This document shows positions 34,355 through 42,600 of a DNA stretch of 64,000 nt, one piece after another. The stretch lies in assembly GCA_958403905.1 (NCBI GenBank), contig CATXZD010000005.1, positions 62,001 through 126,000 of the forward strand. The letters are read 5' to 3'. The position numbers and the translations under genes are program-made. Position 1 is the stretch's first letter. The number at the start of each line of letters is the position of its first letter. This DNA is from an uncultured Ruminococcus sp. Lineage in GTDB: Bacteria > Bacillota > Clostridia > Oscillospirales > Acutalibacteraceae. The notes under the pieces were generated by a model. That model made no database searches and had not been told where the DNA came from. It saw nothing but the letters and a program-made list of their open reading frames with translations.

Positions 34355-35164
34355 TTAAAGCTTTTCGGCAGCTTCGTCAAGGTAATTACCCTCAAAAAAC
34401 TCAACCTTGCCGTTGTCAACGCTCTTTGCAAGCTCGCTGTCAATCGGGAGCTTAGCAAGCACCTTTGTGCCGTACTTTTCGGCAATTTCATCAACGTGAC
34501 TTTCACCGAAAACAGAGAATTTCTTACCGCAATCGGGACAGGCAAAATAGCTCATATTTTCAACAATTCCAAGCACCGGCACATCCATCATATTTGCCAT
34601 TTTAACAGCCTTTTCAACAATCATTCCGACAAGCTCCTGCGGCGAAGCCACAACAACTATTCCGTCAAGCGGAATGCTCTGGAATACGGTAAGCGGAACG
34701 TCACCTGTTCCCGGCGGCATATCAACAAACATATAGTCAACATCACCCCACACAACGTCTGTCCAGAACTGCTTAACTGTTCCCGTAATCATGGGCGAAC
34801 GCCACACAACAGGGTCGGTTTCGTTTTCAAGCAAAAGATTGATTGACATTATTTTTATTCCTGTTTCGGTTTCAACGGGAATAATACCCTCGTCACTGCC
34901 CATACACCTCTGCGTTCTGCCGAAAGCCTTGGGAATTGACGGACCTGTAATGTCAGCGTCAAGCACTGCAACGCTTTTGCCCATTCTGTTCATTGTTACG
35001 GCAAGCATTGAGGTTACAAGGCTTTTGCCTACACCGCCCTTGCCCGACACAACGCCGATTACTTTCTTTACACTGCTGTACTGATTCAGCACCTCGTGCA
35101 AATCTTCATTATTATTTTCCTTACAGCTTGATGAGCATGAGGAACAATCGTGATTACATCCCAT
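34355..35164 (-). CDS. Mrp/NBP35 family iron-sulfur carrier ATPase
   Basis: 269 residues. Deviant Walker A GVVSGKGGVGKSLVTSML (~37-54), Walker A' VAVLDADITGPSIPKAFG, and DYMFVDMPPGTGD; the pair CPDC near residue 208 would bind a bridging [4Fe-4S] cluster between two subunits. The first 14 residues add four cysteines (3, 7, 10, 14), recalling the N-terminal cluster site of NBP35 proteins. It helps assemble or move Fe-S clusters, relevant to the many ferredoxin proteins here. Confidence 0.92.
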   Translation of the reverse strand: MGCNHDCSSCSSSCKENNNEDLHEVLNQYSSVKKVIGVVSGKGGVGKSLVTSMLAVTMNRMGKSVAVLDADITGPSIPKAFGRTQRCMGSDEGIIPVETETGIKIMSINLLLENETDPVVWRSPMITGTVKQFWTDVVWGDVDYMFVDMPPGTGDVPLTVFQSIPLDGIVVVASPQELVGMIVEKAVKMANMMDVPVLGIVENMSYFACPDCGKKFSVFGESHVDEIAEKYGTKVLAKLPIDSELAKSVDNGKVEFFEGNYLDEAAEKL

Positions 35165-35208
35165 TTTATTTAACCTCTCTTTATTTAAAAATTAAAATTT
35201 ATTTAGTC

Positions 35209-35886
35209 TTATTCAACAACTTCAGGCTCCGGTTCTTCTTCGGGAGCCGGCGCTTCTGTTTCAACCTGCGTAGGAGTTTCCGTAACGACAGGATGTGTTT
35301 CAACGGGAGCCTCTGTCAGAGCTTCGGTAGGCGCTTCGGTGTAAACCTCGGTCGGCGCCTCTGTTACAACAGGGTCTGTGTAAACAGCCTGTGTTTCTTC
35401 CGAAAACCACTCCTGAGTAGTTACTTCGGCAGTTGACGTCTTTGTTGACGGCGCCGTAGTTTCTTTTTTGCCGTTGTTTCGGTTTGAGCACTGCGTAACG
35501 GCAAATACAATCGCCGCAATAACACACATAATTGCCGCAACGGCAAAAACTATCGCAATAGTCTTGTTGGAGCTTTTTTTGTTTTTCTTTTTTTCGCCCG
35601 ATTTTCTTTTGCCGCTCGGTGCGGTATTTATGTAATATTCCTCAGAATTGTTTTCATAGTCATCATCAAAGGAACTACCGCTATTTTCCTCGCCGGTCTG
35701 CGAATCAAAATTATCGCCGTAATCGTCGTCAGCATTTGAATAGCTCGTTTCTTCCTCCTCGCTGTGAACCGAATGAGAAAAATTATCTGCCGCGTCTAAA
35801 TCAAAATTATCACGGCCATAACCGCCAAACGAACCGGCGCCTTTAACATCAAAGTTGTCGCCGTAATCTTTATTATCCACAACCAT
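35209..35886 (-). CDS. Membrane protein with Thr/Glu/Pro-rich C-terminal repeats
   Basis: About 225 residues. An acidic, Gly/Asn/Asp-rich N-terminal half with repeated YGDNFD motifs, a basic stretch (KRKSGEKKKNKKSSNK), one helix (~117-138), then a C-terminal tail of TEAPTE-type repeats, probably extended outside the cell and perhaps glycosylated. AAAGGAG fits GTG 35880 or, with short spacing, ATG 35886. No domain recognised. Confidence 0.65.
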   Translation of the reverse strand: MVVDNKDYGDNFDVKGAGSFGGYGRDNFDLDAADNFSHSVHSEEEETSYSNADDDYGDNFDSQTGEENSGSSFDDDYENNSEEYYINTAPSGKRKSGEKKKNKKSSNKTIAIVFAVAAIMCVIAAIVFAVTQCSNRNNGKKETTAPSTKTSTAEVTTQEWFSEETQAVYTDPVVTEAPTEVYTEAPTEALTEAPVETHPVVTETPTQVETEAPAPEEEPEPEVVE

Positions 35887-35986
35887 ATCTCCTTTCACTA
35901 AAATATGATTTAACATTCACTTGTTAAAATGATAAATCAACACAAATATTTTGTCAATATACAAGAGCATACAACGCTGTCGCTTA

Positions 35987-36631
35987 TCAGCGTGTAAGCC
36001 TGTCAATATCCGCCTGATTGGCAAGCACCATAAGCGTTTCGTTCTTTTCAAATATATGGTCGGAGCTTGGGTTAGCATAAATCACTCCGCCCTTTTTTGT
36101 TGCAAGTATGCTTACGTTATATTTATTGCGGACAGATTTTTGAACAATCGACTTGCCCACCCAATTGTCGGGCACTGCTATTTCAAAAATTGCCGAGTCC
36201 TCCGAAAGCTCAATATAGTCAAAAATATTTTTTGCGCCGTACTTTATTGCAAGGCGTTCAGCCATTTCTTTTTCGGCATAAACAACATGGTCTGCACCGT
36301 TTCGAAGCAACAGCTTGCGGTGAACGTCCCTGCTTGCCCTTGCAAGAATGTACTTGGCGCCGAGATCCTTGAGCAAAACTGTTATCTCAAGCGCACTCTG
36401 GAAATTATCGCCGATTGCCACAACACACAAGTCAAAGTTGTTTACGCCCAACGACTTAATAAACTCCTCGTCGGTTGCGTCGGCAATTTGAATATCGTCA
36501 ATTATGCTGACCGCATTGTCGGCACGCTCCTCGCTTTTTTCAATTGCGAGCACCTCGTTGCCCTCGTCAATCAGTTTTTTTGCCATATGTCTGCCGAATC
36601 TGCCAAGCCCTATAATTAAAATTGACTTCAT
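35987..36631 (-). CDS. ktrA: KtrA/TrkA family potassium uptake regulator
   Basis: 214 residues: an RCK_N Rossmann domain starting ILIIGLGRFGRHMAKKL and an RCK_C domain (~135-214; AIFEIAVPDNWVGKSI). It forms the ring that gates KtrB in response to nucleotides and c-di-AMP. The gene starts 12 bases after ktrB and completes a standard two-gene potassium uptake operon. Confidence 0.93.
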   Translation of the reverse strand: MKSILIIGLGRFGRHMAKKLIDEGNEVLAIEKSEERADNAVSIIDDIQIADATDEEFIKSLGVNNFDLCVVAIGDNFQSALEITVLLKDLGAKYILARASRDVHRKLLLRNGADHVVYAEKEMAERLAIKYGAKNIFDYIELSEDSAIFEIAVPDNWVGKSIVQKSVRNKYNVSILATKKGGVIYANPSSDHIFEKNETLMVLANQADIDRLTR

Positions 36632-36643
36632 TTATATTCTTCC

Positions 36644-38023
36644 TTATCCTATCTGAATTTTTTCAAGCGGTTTCTGCGACTGCGGTTTGCTCTTGTAGTT
36701 TGAAAAAGCAAACAGCATTGTAAGCGAACCTACTCTTCCGAAAAGCATTAGAAACGTCAAAAGCACAGACGAAATTGTTCCAAGCTCCGTTGTAATTCCC
36801 GTTGTAAGTCCGACTGTTGCAACAGCAGACGCAGATTCAAACAAAGCGTTTATAAACGGAATATCGTCAAGCGTTGAAATAACAACTGCCGCACCGCCCG
36901 CAAGGCACAAATACAGCATAACAACACAGGTTGCAAGTCGTGTTACGTTATCTTCAAGGCGTCTGCCGAACATTTCGGCTGTTTTTTTGTGCTTAAACGT
37001 GCTGATGACTGATGAAATCAAAACGGCAAATGTGGTTGTTTTCATACCGCCTGCCGTTGAGCCGGGCGAGCCGCCGACAAGCATAAGCACAATCATTATA
37101 AACATACTCGAATGAGTGATTGTTGAAAGATCAACAGTATTAAAGCCTGCCGTTCTTGTTGATATTGACTGAAACAACGCCGAGCCTATCTGCTGTGCTG
37201 TGCTTTCCTTGTTTGAAGCAGGGTTTTTGAGCTCGGTAAGAAAAAGCAATACCGCCCCGAAAACTATAAGCGCAAAGCTGACAATCAGTACAACCTTTGT
37301 CTGCATTCTGTACTTTGAAACCTTGAATTTATAGTCAAGCATATCACGCCACACAAAAAATCCCAGACCGCCGATTACGATAAGCAGGCTTATCACAATG
37401 CAGACGTATACGTTTGAAACATAGCCCGTCAGCGAAGAGAAATCGCCTGCACCGCCCATAAGGTCAAAGCCTGCGTTGCAGAAAGCCGAAATACTGTGAA
37501 ACAGTGAAAACCATATTCCCTTTAAAAATCCGTACTGCGGCACAAACGCAAATGAAAGCAAAAACGCACCCGCAAGCTCCACCGTAAGCGTTCCGAGCAG
37601 GATAAAGCGAGTCATTTTTACTATGCCGCCGAGCTGAGGCGCTGAAACCGAGCTTTGCATTATTTCACGGGAAGCCAGACCGATTTTCTTTTTTGTCATC
37701 GAAATTGCTGAAATACAGATTGTCATAAATCCCATTCCGCCGACCTGAATAAGTCCCAATATTACAATCTGGCCGAAAAGCGACCAGTAGTTGTAGGTAT
37801 CAACCTTTATCAGTCCCGTAACGCACACAGAAGACGTTGCGGTAAAGTAAGAGGTCAAAAACGGAGTCGGCTTACCGCTTCGCGAGGAAATCGGCAAACA
37901 CAAAAGTATTGTTCCCAAAAAAATAAGCAGAAGAAATCCCATAAGGATTATTTTCATAGGCGACAGGCGCTTAAAAGAAATTTTTGCAGATTTGAAAAAA
38001 CTTTTTATATCAGCCGCCCCCAT
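36644..38023 (-). CDS. ktrB: KtrB/TrkH family potassium transporter
   Basis: 459 residues, four M1-P-M2 units. The four pore loops with the selectivity glycine are visible: SSVCVTGLI, ISAFCNAGFDLM, STRTAGFNTVDL and ASAVATVGLTTG. The typical Ktr start RLSPMKIILMGFLLLIF follows an extra basic helix. No good ribosome binding site is seen before ATG 38023, so translation may be weak or begin nearby. Moves K+ with Na+ into the cell. Confidence 0.93.
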   Translation of the reverse strand: MGAADIKSFFKSAKISFKRLSPMKIILMGFLLLIFLGTILLCLPISSRSGKPTPFLTSYFTATSSVCVTGLIKVDTYNYWSLFGQIVILGLIQVGGMGFMTICISAISMTKKKIGLASREIMQSSVSAPQLGGIVKMTRFILLGTLTVELAGAFLLSFAFVPQYGFLKGIWFSLFHSISAFCNAGFDLMGGAGDFSSLTGYVSNVYVCIVISLLIVIGGLGFFVWRDMLDYKFKVSKYRMQTKVVLIVSFALIVFGAVLLFLTELKNPASNKESTAQQIGSALFQSISTRTAGFNTVDLSTITHSSMFIMIVLMLVGGSPGSTAGGMKTTTFAVLISSVISTFKHKKTAEMFGRRLEDNVTRLATCVVMLYLCLAGGAAVVISTLDDIPFINALFESASAVATVGLTTGITTELGTISSVLLTFLMLFGRVGSLTMLFAFSNYKSKPQSQKPLEKIQIG

Positions 38024-38159
38024 AACAAAACGAATTAAGTAAAATATCTTTACATAATTTAATATGTATTATTACAATGTTTATTATAATATAGTATCAA
38101 AATTATCGCAGAAAATCAATAATTTTCAAAATATAACAACTACATTATAAAATATGACG

Positions 38160-38189
38160 TTGATAAGCCCGACAGCAATATGATATAAT
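38160..38189 (+). promoter_or_regulatory. Promoter of the nucleotidyltransferase gene
   Basis: TTGATA, an 18-base spacer and TATAAT, 75 bases before the ATG at 38265. The rest of 38024-38264 is AT-rich with no ORF. Confidence 0.6.
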
Positions 38190-38264
38190 ATATTTATACC
38201 GTTACCAAAATCAAATAATTTATATGTTAAAATATTTATAATTAAATTGTTCGGGGGTTATTAT

Positions 38265-39065
38265 ATGACAAACTACAGTGACGACCGCTATTTTAACTCA
38301 CTTATTTCAGCTTTTAATCAACTAAAAGAAATCGACGCTGTCGTACTCGGAGGTTCACGTTCAACCGGCACAAGCGACAAATCGTCCGACTATGATGTTT
38401 ATGTTTATCTTAACTCGGAGCTTTCGCTTGATGAAAAGCGCAAAACAGTAATGCCGTTTTGCTCACAGGGCGAAATCGGCAACCACTATTGGGAGTCTGA
38501 GGACAACTGCGTTCTCAAAAGCGGCACGCCGATTGACATAATCTACCGCAAAACAGAAATGTTCTCACAATATCTCAAGCACGTTGTTGACGGGGGGAAT
38601 CCGTTTAACAGCTACACAACCTGTTTCTGGCACAACATATTAAACAGCAAAGTACTGTTTGACAAGACGGGCGAATTTACCGCACTTCAGAAAAAGTACA
38701 ACATTCCCTATCCCGAAGAGCTTAGAAAAAATATAATTCAAAACAACCGCAATCTTTTAAGCGGCAAGCTGCCATCTTATGATATGCAAATTAAAAAGGC
38801 TGAATCACGAGGCGACCTTGTAAGCGTTCACCACAGAATAACGGAATTTCTCGCAAGCTATTTTGATATTATCTTTGCTCTCAACAAGCTTACACACCCC
38901 GGTGAAAAGCGCCTTGTGTCGCTTTGCAAAAGAAGCTGCAAAATCCTGCCCGAAAAATTTGAAGAAAACATAAACGCTCTGCTTGCAAGCGTAACAACGG
39001 GCGGAAGCTATGAAATTGTATGCGATATGGTACAATGTCTTGACAAGGTGCTTGAGCAGGATTAA
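38265..39065 (+). CDS. Nucleotidyltransferase/DUF4037 protein
   Basis: 266 residues. The N-terminal nucleotidyltransferase site is VVLGGSRSTGTSDKSSDYDV (GS loop and the DxD metal pair), as in aminoglycoside or tRNA-type minimal transferases; the C-terminal half (LPSYDMQIKKAESRGDL onward) matches the helical DUF4037 domain often fused to it. GGGGG at 38253-38257 supports ATG 38265 over the upstream ATG at 38247. The substrate is unknown. Confidence 0.8.
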   Translation: MTNYSDDRYFNSLISAFNQLKEIDAVVLGGSRSTGTSDKSSDYDVYVYLNSELSLDEKRKTVMPFCSQGEIGNHYWESEDNCVLKSGTPIDIIYRKTEMFSQYLKHVVDGGNPFNSYTTCFWHNILNSKVLFDKTGEFTALQKKYNIPYPEELRKNIIQNNRNLLSGKLPSYDMQIKKAESRGDLVSVHHRITEFLASYFDIIFALNKLTHPGEKRLVSLCKRSCKILPEKFEENINALLASVTTGGSYEIVCDMVQCLDKVLEQD

Positions 39066-39066
39066 A

Positions 39067-39107
39067 AAAGCCGATGAACTGTGATTACTCACAAGTTCAT
39101 CGGCTTT
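39067..39107 (+). terminator. Terminator after the nucleotidyltransferase gene
   Basis: Stem AAAGCCGATGAACT / AGTTCATCGGCTTT with a 13-base loop; a short T-rich tail follows. An A run precedes the stem, so it could also act on the minus strand. Confidence 0.8.
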
Positions 39108-39209
39108 GCAATTTATGTGTTTTGCATCTTTCCTATTCTTATTGTGCGTTTTCTTCCGCATATATAGAAAAAAACTCCCTTTTGTTTTAATTTTCGTAAT
39201 CACATTTCT

Positions 39210-40067
39210 TTATATTATAGCTTCTAATACAGCGGAAATATCCTTATTGATACAAATTGACTGCTCTTCAATCCCTTTGGGAGTAATTGCTTCGCCATAG
39301 TTAATGCACACATAAACAGCTTCGGGATTTTGCGCTGTCATTTTCCAAAAAGGATATTTAATAATGACAGGAGTATTCGCGCCGACACCGAGTTCCAAAA
39401 ACAGAATGTGCATTCTCTCATGCCGACTGATAAAATCCTCATATCGGCTTGCAGCCGCATACCACCCCTCATCCTGCACAAATGAATCGTCGCATCGAAG
39501 ATTCATTGTCATGGGCGCACCGCAAATCGGACATTTTGGTATCAGGTCTGACGGAATTTTCAAATCCTTTTGTTCTGATACCATTCGACGTACCGTTTCC
39601 TTGTTATCATAGGTTTTATCGTGACAGGCTTTGGAGCACTGCCATAGTCCGTAATCACCCTGAGTATAAAACATACGCTTTTTATCAAAGCCCGCAAGCT
39701 GAAACTGATGGTCAACATTTGTGGTCAGCACAAAGTAGTCCTTATCTTTAACAATATTCAACAAATCTGTATAAGGCTTGCCTGCCTCTATATCGTAGCG
39801 GTTGACATAGATATGCCTTGACCACCACGCCCAATATTCTTCGAGTGTTTCATACGGATAAAAGCCGCCTGAATACATATCGGTAATGCCATACTTTTTA
39901 TGAAAATCTGAAAAATGTTTTTCAAATCGGTCGCCGCTGTAATCAAATCCTGATGAAACGGAAAGCCCTGCGCCTGCGCCTATAACAATCGCATCGGCGG
40001 TTTTAATCTCATTTTTCAGTTTATCTATCTGTTGCCAGTAATTTTCGGTAGATTTCGTAATCGACAT
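39210..40067 (-). CDS. Class M sirtuin (SirTM), probable protein ADP-ribosyltransferase
   Basis: 285 to 289 residues. Sirtuin Rossmann motifs are GAGAGLSVSSGFDY and TTNVDHQF, with two zinc cysteine pairs (CSKAC and CPIC). In canonical sirtuins a catalytic His follows; here the aligned residue in YTQGDYGLW is Gln, as in SirTM enzymes that ADP-ribosylate rather than deacetylate. Candidate starts are ATG 40079 and ATG 40067, both overlapping the macrodomain gene by about 50 bases. In pathogens SirTM modifies lipoylated GcvH-L, but no gcvH-L or lplA gene is present here. Confidence 0.88.
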   Translation of the reverse strand: MSITKSTENYWQQIDKLKNEIKTADAIVIGAGAGLSVSSGFDYSGDRFEKHFSDFHKKYGITDMYSGGFYPYETLEEYWAWWSRHIYVNRYDIEAGKPYTDLLNIVKDKDYFVLTTNVDHQFQLAGFDKKRMFYTQGDYGLWQCSKACHDKTYDNKETVRRMVSEQKDLKIPSDLIPKCPICGAPMTMNLRCDDSFVQDEGWYAAASRYEDFISRHERMHILFLELGVGANTPVIIKYPFWKMTAQNPEAVYVCINYGEAITPKGIEEQSICINKDISAVLEAII

Positions 40068-40803
40068 CCTTGAAAACATTAAATATCACCTTGATTCTGC
40101 TTTGTGCTTCCTCTTTGTATTTCTTTACTGTCTGAACGGCTATCTCAGCCGCCCTATCATTTGGAAAATGAAATTCGCCTGTTGAGATACAGCAAAATGC
40201 AATACTGCTTATTTTATTTTCATCTGCAAGCCTCAGGCAAGACAAATAGCAAGAGGCAAGTAATTGCTCGTCGTGTTCTGACGGTTTGTCGGAAATTATC
40301 GGTCCGACCGTATGCAAAACATACTTACAAGGAAGATTATATGCTTTTGTAATTTTTGCTTTGCCTGTCGGTTCGGTGTAACCCTGATTTTTCATAATCT
40401 CGGCACATTCCAAACGAAGCTCAATACCTGCATATGTGTGAATAGCATTATCAATACACCCGTGATTTGGGCAGAAACACCCGAGCAGCTGACTGTTGGC
40501 GGCATTTACGATACCGTCACATTGCAAAGCGGTTATATCTCCGCGCCAAAGATATAACCCTTTTTGAGCAGGTTCTAAATCAGAAAGAGCCGTAATTCCT
40601 TTTTGCCTTATTTCTTCCTGCAAGTAGGCGTCCTGTACCGCCAAAAATTCATCAGTCACAGGCAAGGGCATACGAATATTAAAAAGCGAACGAAGCAGAG
40701 TTTTTTGTTTCTGCTCACTCGACGGGATTTCTATTTCAGAATACTGCGGCTGTTCTTTTAAGAGAGCCGATATTAAGTATTTTCTTCTTTCGGATTGCGT
40801 CAT
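40021..40803 (-). CDS. Zinc-dependent macrodomain ADP-ribosyl hydrolase
   Basis: 260 residues from ATG 40803 with GGAGAGG upstream. An N-terminal helical extension (~1-75) precedes the macrodomain: WRGDITALQCDGIVNAAN, LLGCFCPNHGCIDNAIHTYAG with the Cys and His zinc ligands of the SirTM-associated class, LHTVGP and CCISTGEFHFPNDRAAEIA. It removes ADP-ribose from proteins and so reverses the partner sirtuin, whose gene overlaps its 3' end. Confidence 0.92.
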   Translation of the reverse strand: MTQSERRKYLISALLKEQPQYSEIEIPSSEQKQKTLLRSLFNIRMPLPVTDEFLAVQDAYLQEEIRQKGITALSDLEPAQKGLYLWRGDITALQCDGIVNAANSQLLGCFCPNHGCIDNAIHTYAGIELRLECAEIMKNQGYTEPTGKAKITKAYNLPCKYVLHTVGPIISDKPSEHDEQLLASCYLSCLRLADENKISSIAFCCISTGEFHFPNDRAAEIAVQTVKKYKEEAQSRIKVIFNVFKDVDYEIYRKLLATDR

Positions 40804-40895
40804 TTTTATCCTCTCCGTGCAACTGCTTTTTGCGGACACATTTCAGTTAAGCTCACTTTTATGCATATCCCTATGAATACAGCGGAGCTGCCGTA

Positions 40896-41687
40896 TTAAG
40901 CGTAGAAAAATCCTGCCGTCATATCAAGATAATTCTGACCGCTGTACTGCGGATACTGTTTTTGCACCTCTGCTTTAAAGCTGTCAGCGTCCGCAGAATT
41001 TTCGGCAATCTTTTTCAGATTTTCAAGATAGTCAATTTTCGTCTGTGCGTCTTTTAAATCCTCCGGCGTGTAGTGTGAGGTTAAAATCAGATCATAACCC
41101 TTATCAATATAGCTGCAAAGTTCAGCGATAATTCCGTCAGCGTGAGTTGTGCCTGCAACAATGGAGTGGCAGTCGTGTCCGAGCATATGGGTGTAAACAG
41201 CGTTGATTTCAGGAATTTCAATATCAAACGCTTCTGGGGTCTGCTTGATTACAAAATCAATGCCGCCGATTGTTATCTTTCCTTCTTCAATGACGTTGGT
41301 AATACGGTGAATAGAGTTATCGAAAATTTCTCCGAAAGCGGTTGTGAAATTATCTACTAAAGCCTTACCGCCTCCGTTTTCGGAATAGTCTGCTGCATTT
41401 TGCGTTGCATATTTCGGAACTTCCGGCAAAAATTCAGCGCCGGCACCGTGGTAGGCTATGAGTATGCCTTTAACCTCAATATTTTTTAAATATTCGGTCA
41501 ACTCCTTGATATTATCAAAAAAGCAAGGGGATTCAATGATAACAGCCTTGCCGTTTTTCTCGACTATGAAAGCCTCGTCATCAATGAAGTCGTTGGTTTT
41601 ATATGCGTGCAGCTTAATTTTGCCGAAGTCGTAAATGTTCATTTCGCCTTTTGCGAGTTTTACGGTTGTAAATGTATTCTTGTTCAT
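40896..41687 (-). CDS. Metallo-beta-lactamase-like protein, HxlR neighbour
   Basis: 263 residues. The strand pattern DDEAFIVEKNGKAVIIESP, then GILIAYHGAGAEFLPE, YTHMLGHDCHSIVAG and LILTSHYTPEDL resembles an MBL-fold hydrolase with an incomplete metal site (the HxHxDH motif is not obvious). AAGGAGG precedes the ATG. It is divergent from an HxlR regulator with shared palindromes between them, an arrangement typical of inducible redox or detoxification genes. Identity uncertain. Confidence 0.6.
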   Translation of the reverse strand: MNKNTFTTVKLAKGEMNIYDFGKIKLHAYKTNDFIDDEAFIVEKNGKAVIIESPCFFDNIKELTEYLKNIEVKGILIAYHGAGAEFLPEVPKYATQNAADYSENGGGKALVDNFTTAFGEIFDNSIHRITNVIEEGKITIGGIDFVIKQTPEAFDIEIPEINAVYTHMLGHDCHSIVAGTTHADGIIAELCSYIDKGYDLILTSHYTPEDLKDAQTKIDYLENLKKIAENSADADSFKAEVQKQYPQYSGQNYLDMTAGFFYA

Positions 41688-41811
41688 TATAGTTTCCTCC
41701 TTGATATTAAGTTGGCTGTTGCCAAAAGTTTCTTAAATTTTTCATAGTGAATTTCTCATTTATGATTTACCTTAAGCTTCGCAGCGGCCGTCCTCCTAAG
41801 CTCTTGTCTAT

Positions 41812-41840
41812 ATTATACGAACGACGGTTTCAAGTGTAAA
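41812..41840 (-). promoter_or_regulatory. Promoter of the MBL-like gene
   Basis: Minus strand TTTACA (41840-41835), 17-base spacer, TATAAT (41817-41812). Confidence 0.65.
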
Positions 41841-41862
41841 GTACGCACTTTATTGTGGCGTA

Positions 41863-41903
41863 GTTACCCACAGGATACTATTGAGCAGTTACCCAAAGGT
41901 AAC
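41863..41903. promoter_or_regulatory. Paired palindromes, likely HxlR operators
   Basis: GTTACCCAAAGGTAAC (41888-41903) is a perfect interrupted palindrome, and GTTACCCACAGGATAC (41863-41878) is a close copy 25 bases away. They lie between the divergent promoters of the MBL-like gene and the HxlR gene, just upstream of the former's -35. A further half-site AGTAACC occurs at 42039-42045. The rest of the 41688-42066 gap shows nothing else. Confidence 0.55.
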
Positions 41904-41991
41904 AAATGCGTAATTTCTGACTTTTTCAGTTGTCAAAGCAAGGCAAAAAAATTTCAAAATTTTATTTTTCACTTAATTTCAAACAGAAACA

Positions 41992-42020
41992 TTGACTAAA
42001 TCAACTCTGTACAGTATAAT
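41992..42020 (+). promoter_or_regulatory. Promoter of the HxlR gene
   Basis: TTGACT, 17-base spacer, TATAAT, 46 bases before the start codon. Confidence 0.7.
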
Positions 42021-42066
42021 TGTAAACAAAGTTTCAAAAAGTAACCATTGTATGGAGGTAATCATA

Positions 42067-42402
42067 ATGAGTGAACCAAAAAACATAAAGGAATTACCCG
42101 CTTGTCCTGTCGAAACAACCTTAACTCTTATCGGTGATAAATGGAAAGTATTGATTTTGCGTGACCTGCTTACGGGAACAAAGAGATTTGGGGAACTGAA
42201 AAAATCAATCGGCAATGTATCGCAAAAGGTGCTGACTACACAGCTTCGTGCAATGGAAGAAAGCGGTTTATTAACCAGAACGGTATATGCCGAGGTGCCG
42301 CCGAGAGTAGAATACACTTTGACAGAGTTAGGACAAAGCCTGCGACCCATTCTTGATGCAATGTGGCATTGGGGCGAGGGATATAAGGCTTCATTTAATT
42401 AA
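42067..42402 (+). CDS. HxlR family transcriptional regulator
   Basis: 111 residues, a single winged-helix domain. CPVETTLTLIGDKWKVLILRD is the family signature with the redox-type N-terminal cysteine, followed by GTKRFGELKKSIGNVSQKVL and VPPRVEYTLTELGQSL (the wing). GGAGG before ATG 42067 fixes the start; the open frame upstream is promoter DNA. Probably controls the divergent MBL-like gene, perhaps through oxidation or an electrophile at the cysteine. Confidence 0.92.
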   Translation: MSEPKNIKELPACPVETTLTLIGDKWKVLILRDLLTGTKRFGELKKSIGNVSQKVLTTQLRAMEESGLLTRTVYAEVPPRVEYTLTELGQSLRPILDAMWHWGEGYKASFN

Positions 42403-42537
42403 AAAACAGCAAGTATACGTCAATGAATACATGCCGCATTTTAACTGTAAGTAAAATTAGTATAAGCGGTTTCTTTACTTTTTTCTGCAAATAACGTCTG
42501 AATAATCTATAAAATTACACTTTTTTATAAAAAAATA

Positions 42538-42566
42538 TTGGCTATTTTGAAATTTTGCTGTATAAT
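42538..42566 (+). promoter_or_regulatory. Promoter of the apbE operon
   Basis: TTGGCT, 17-base spacer, TATAAT, 34 bases before the TTG start of apbE. Confidence 0.65.
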
Positions 42567-42600
42567 AAAATTTATATACTGTATATAAGGGTATGATTGC

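Noticed and set aside
35951..36619. 222-residue plus-strand ORF opposite ktrA
   Set aside because: Antisense shadow of a clear KtrA gene; Cys/Asn-rich composition with no family features.
39210..40803. Anti-phage defence island reading of the sirtuin pair
   Set aside because: The sirtuin and macrodomain match the SirTM stress-type pair, and no other defence genes (nuclease, TIR, helicase) are nearby; the ParE/Phd pair is 35 kb away.
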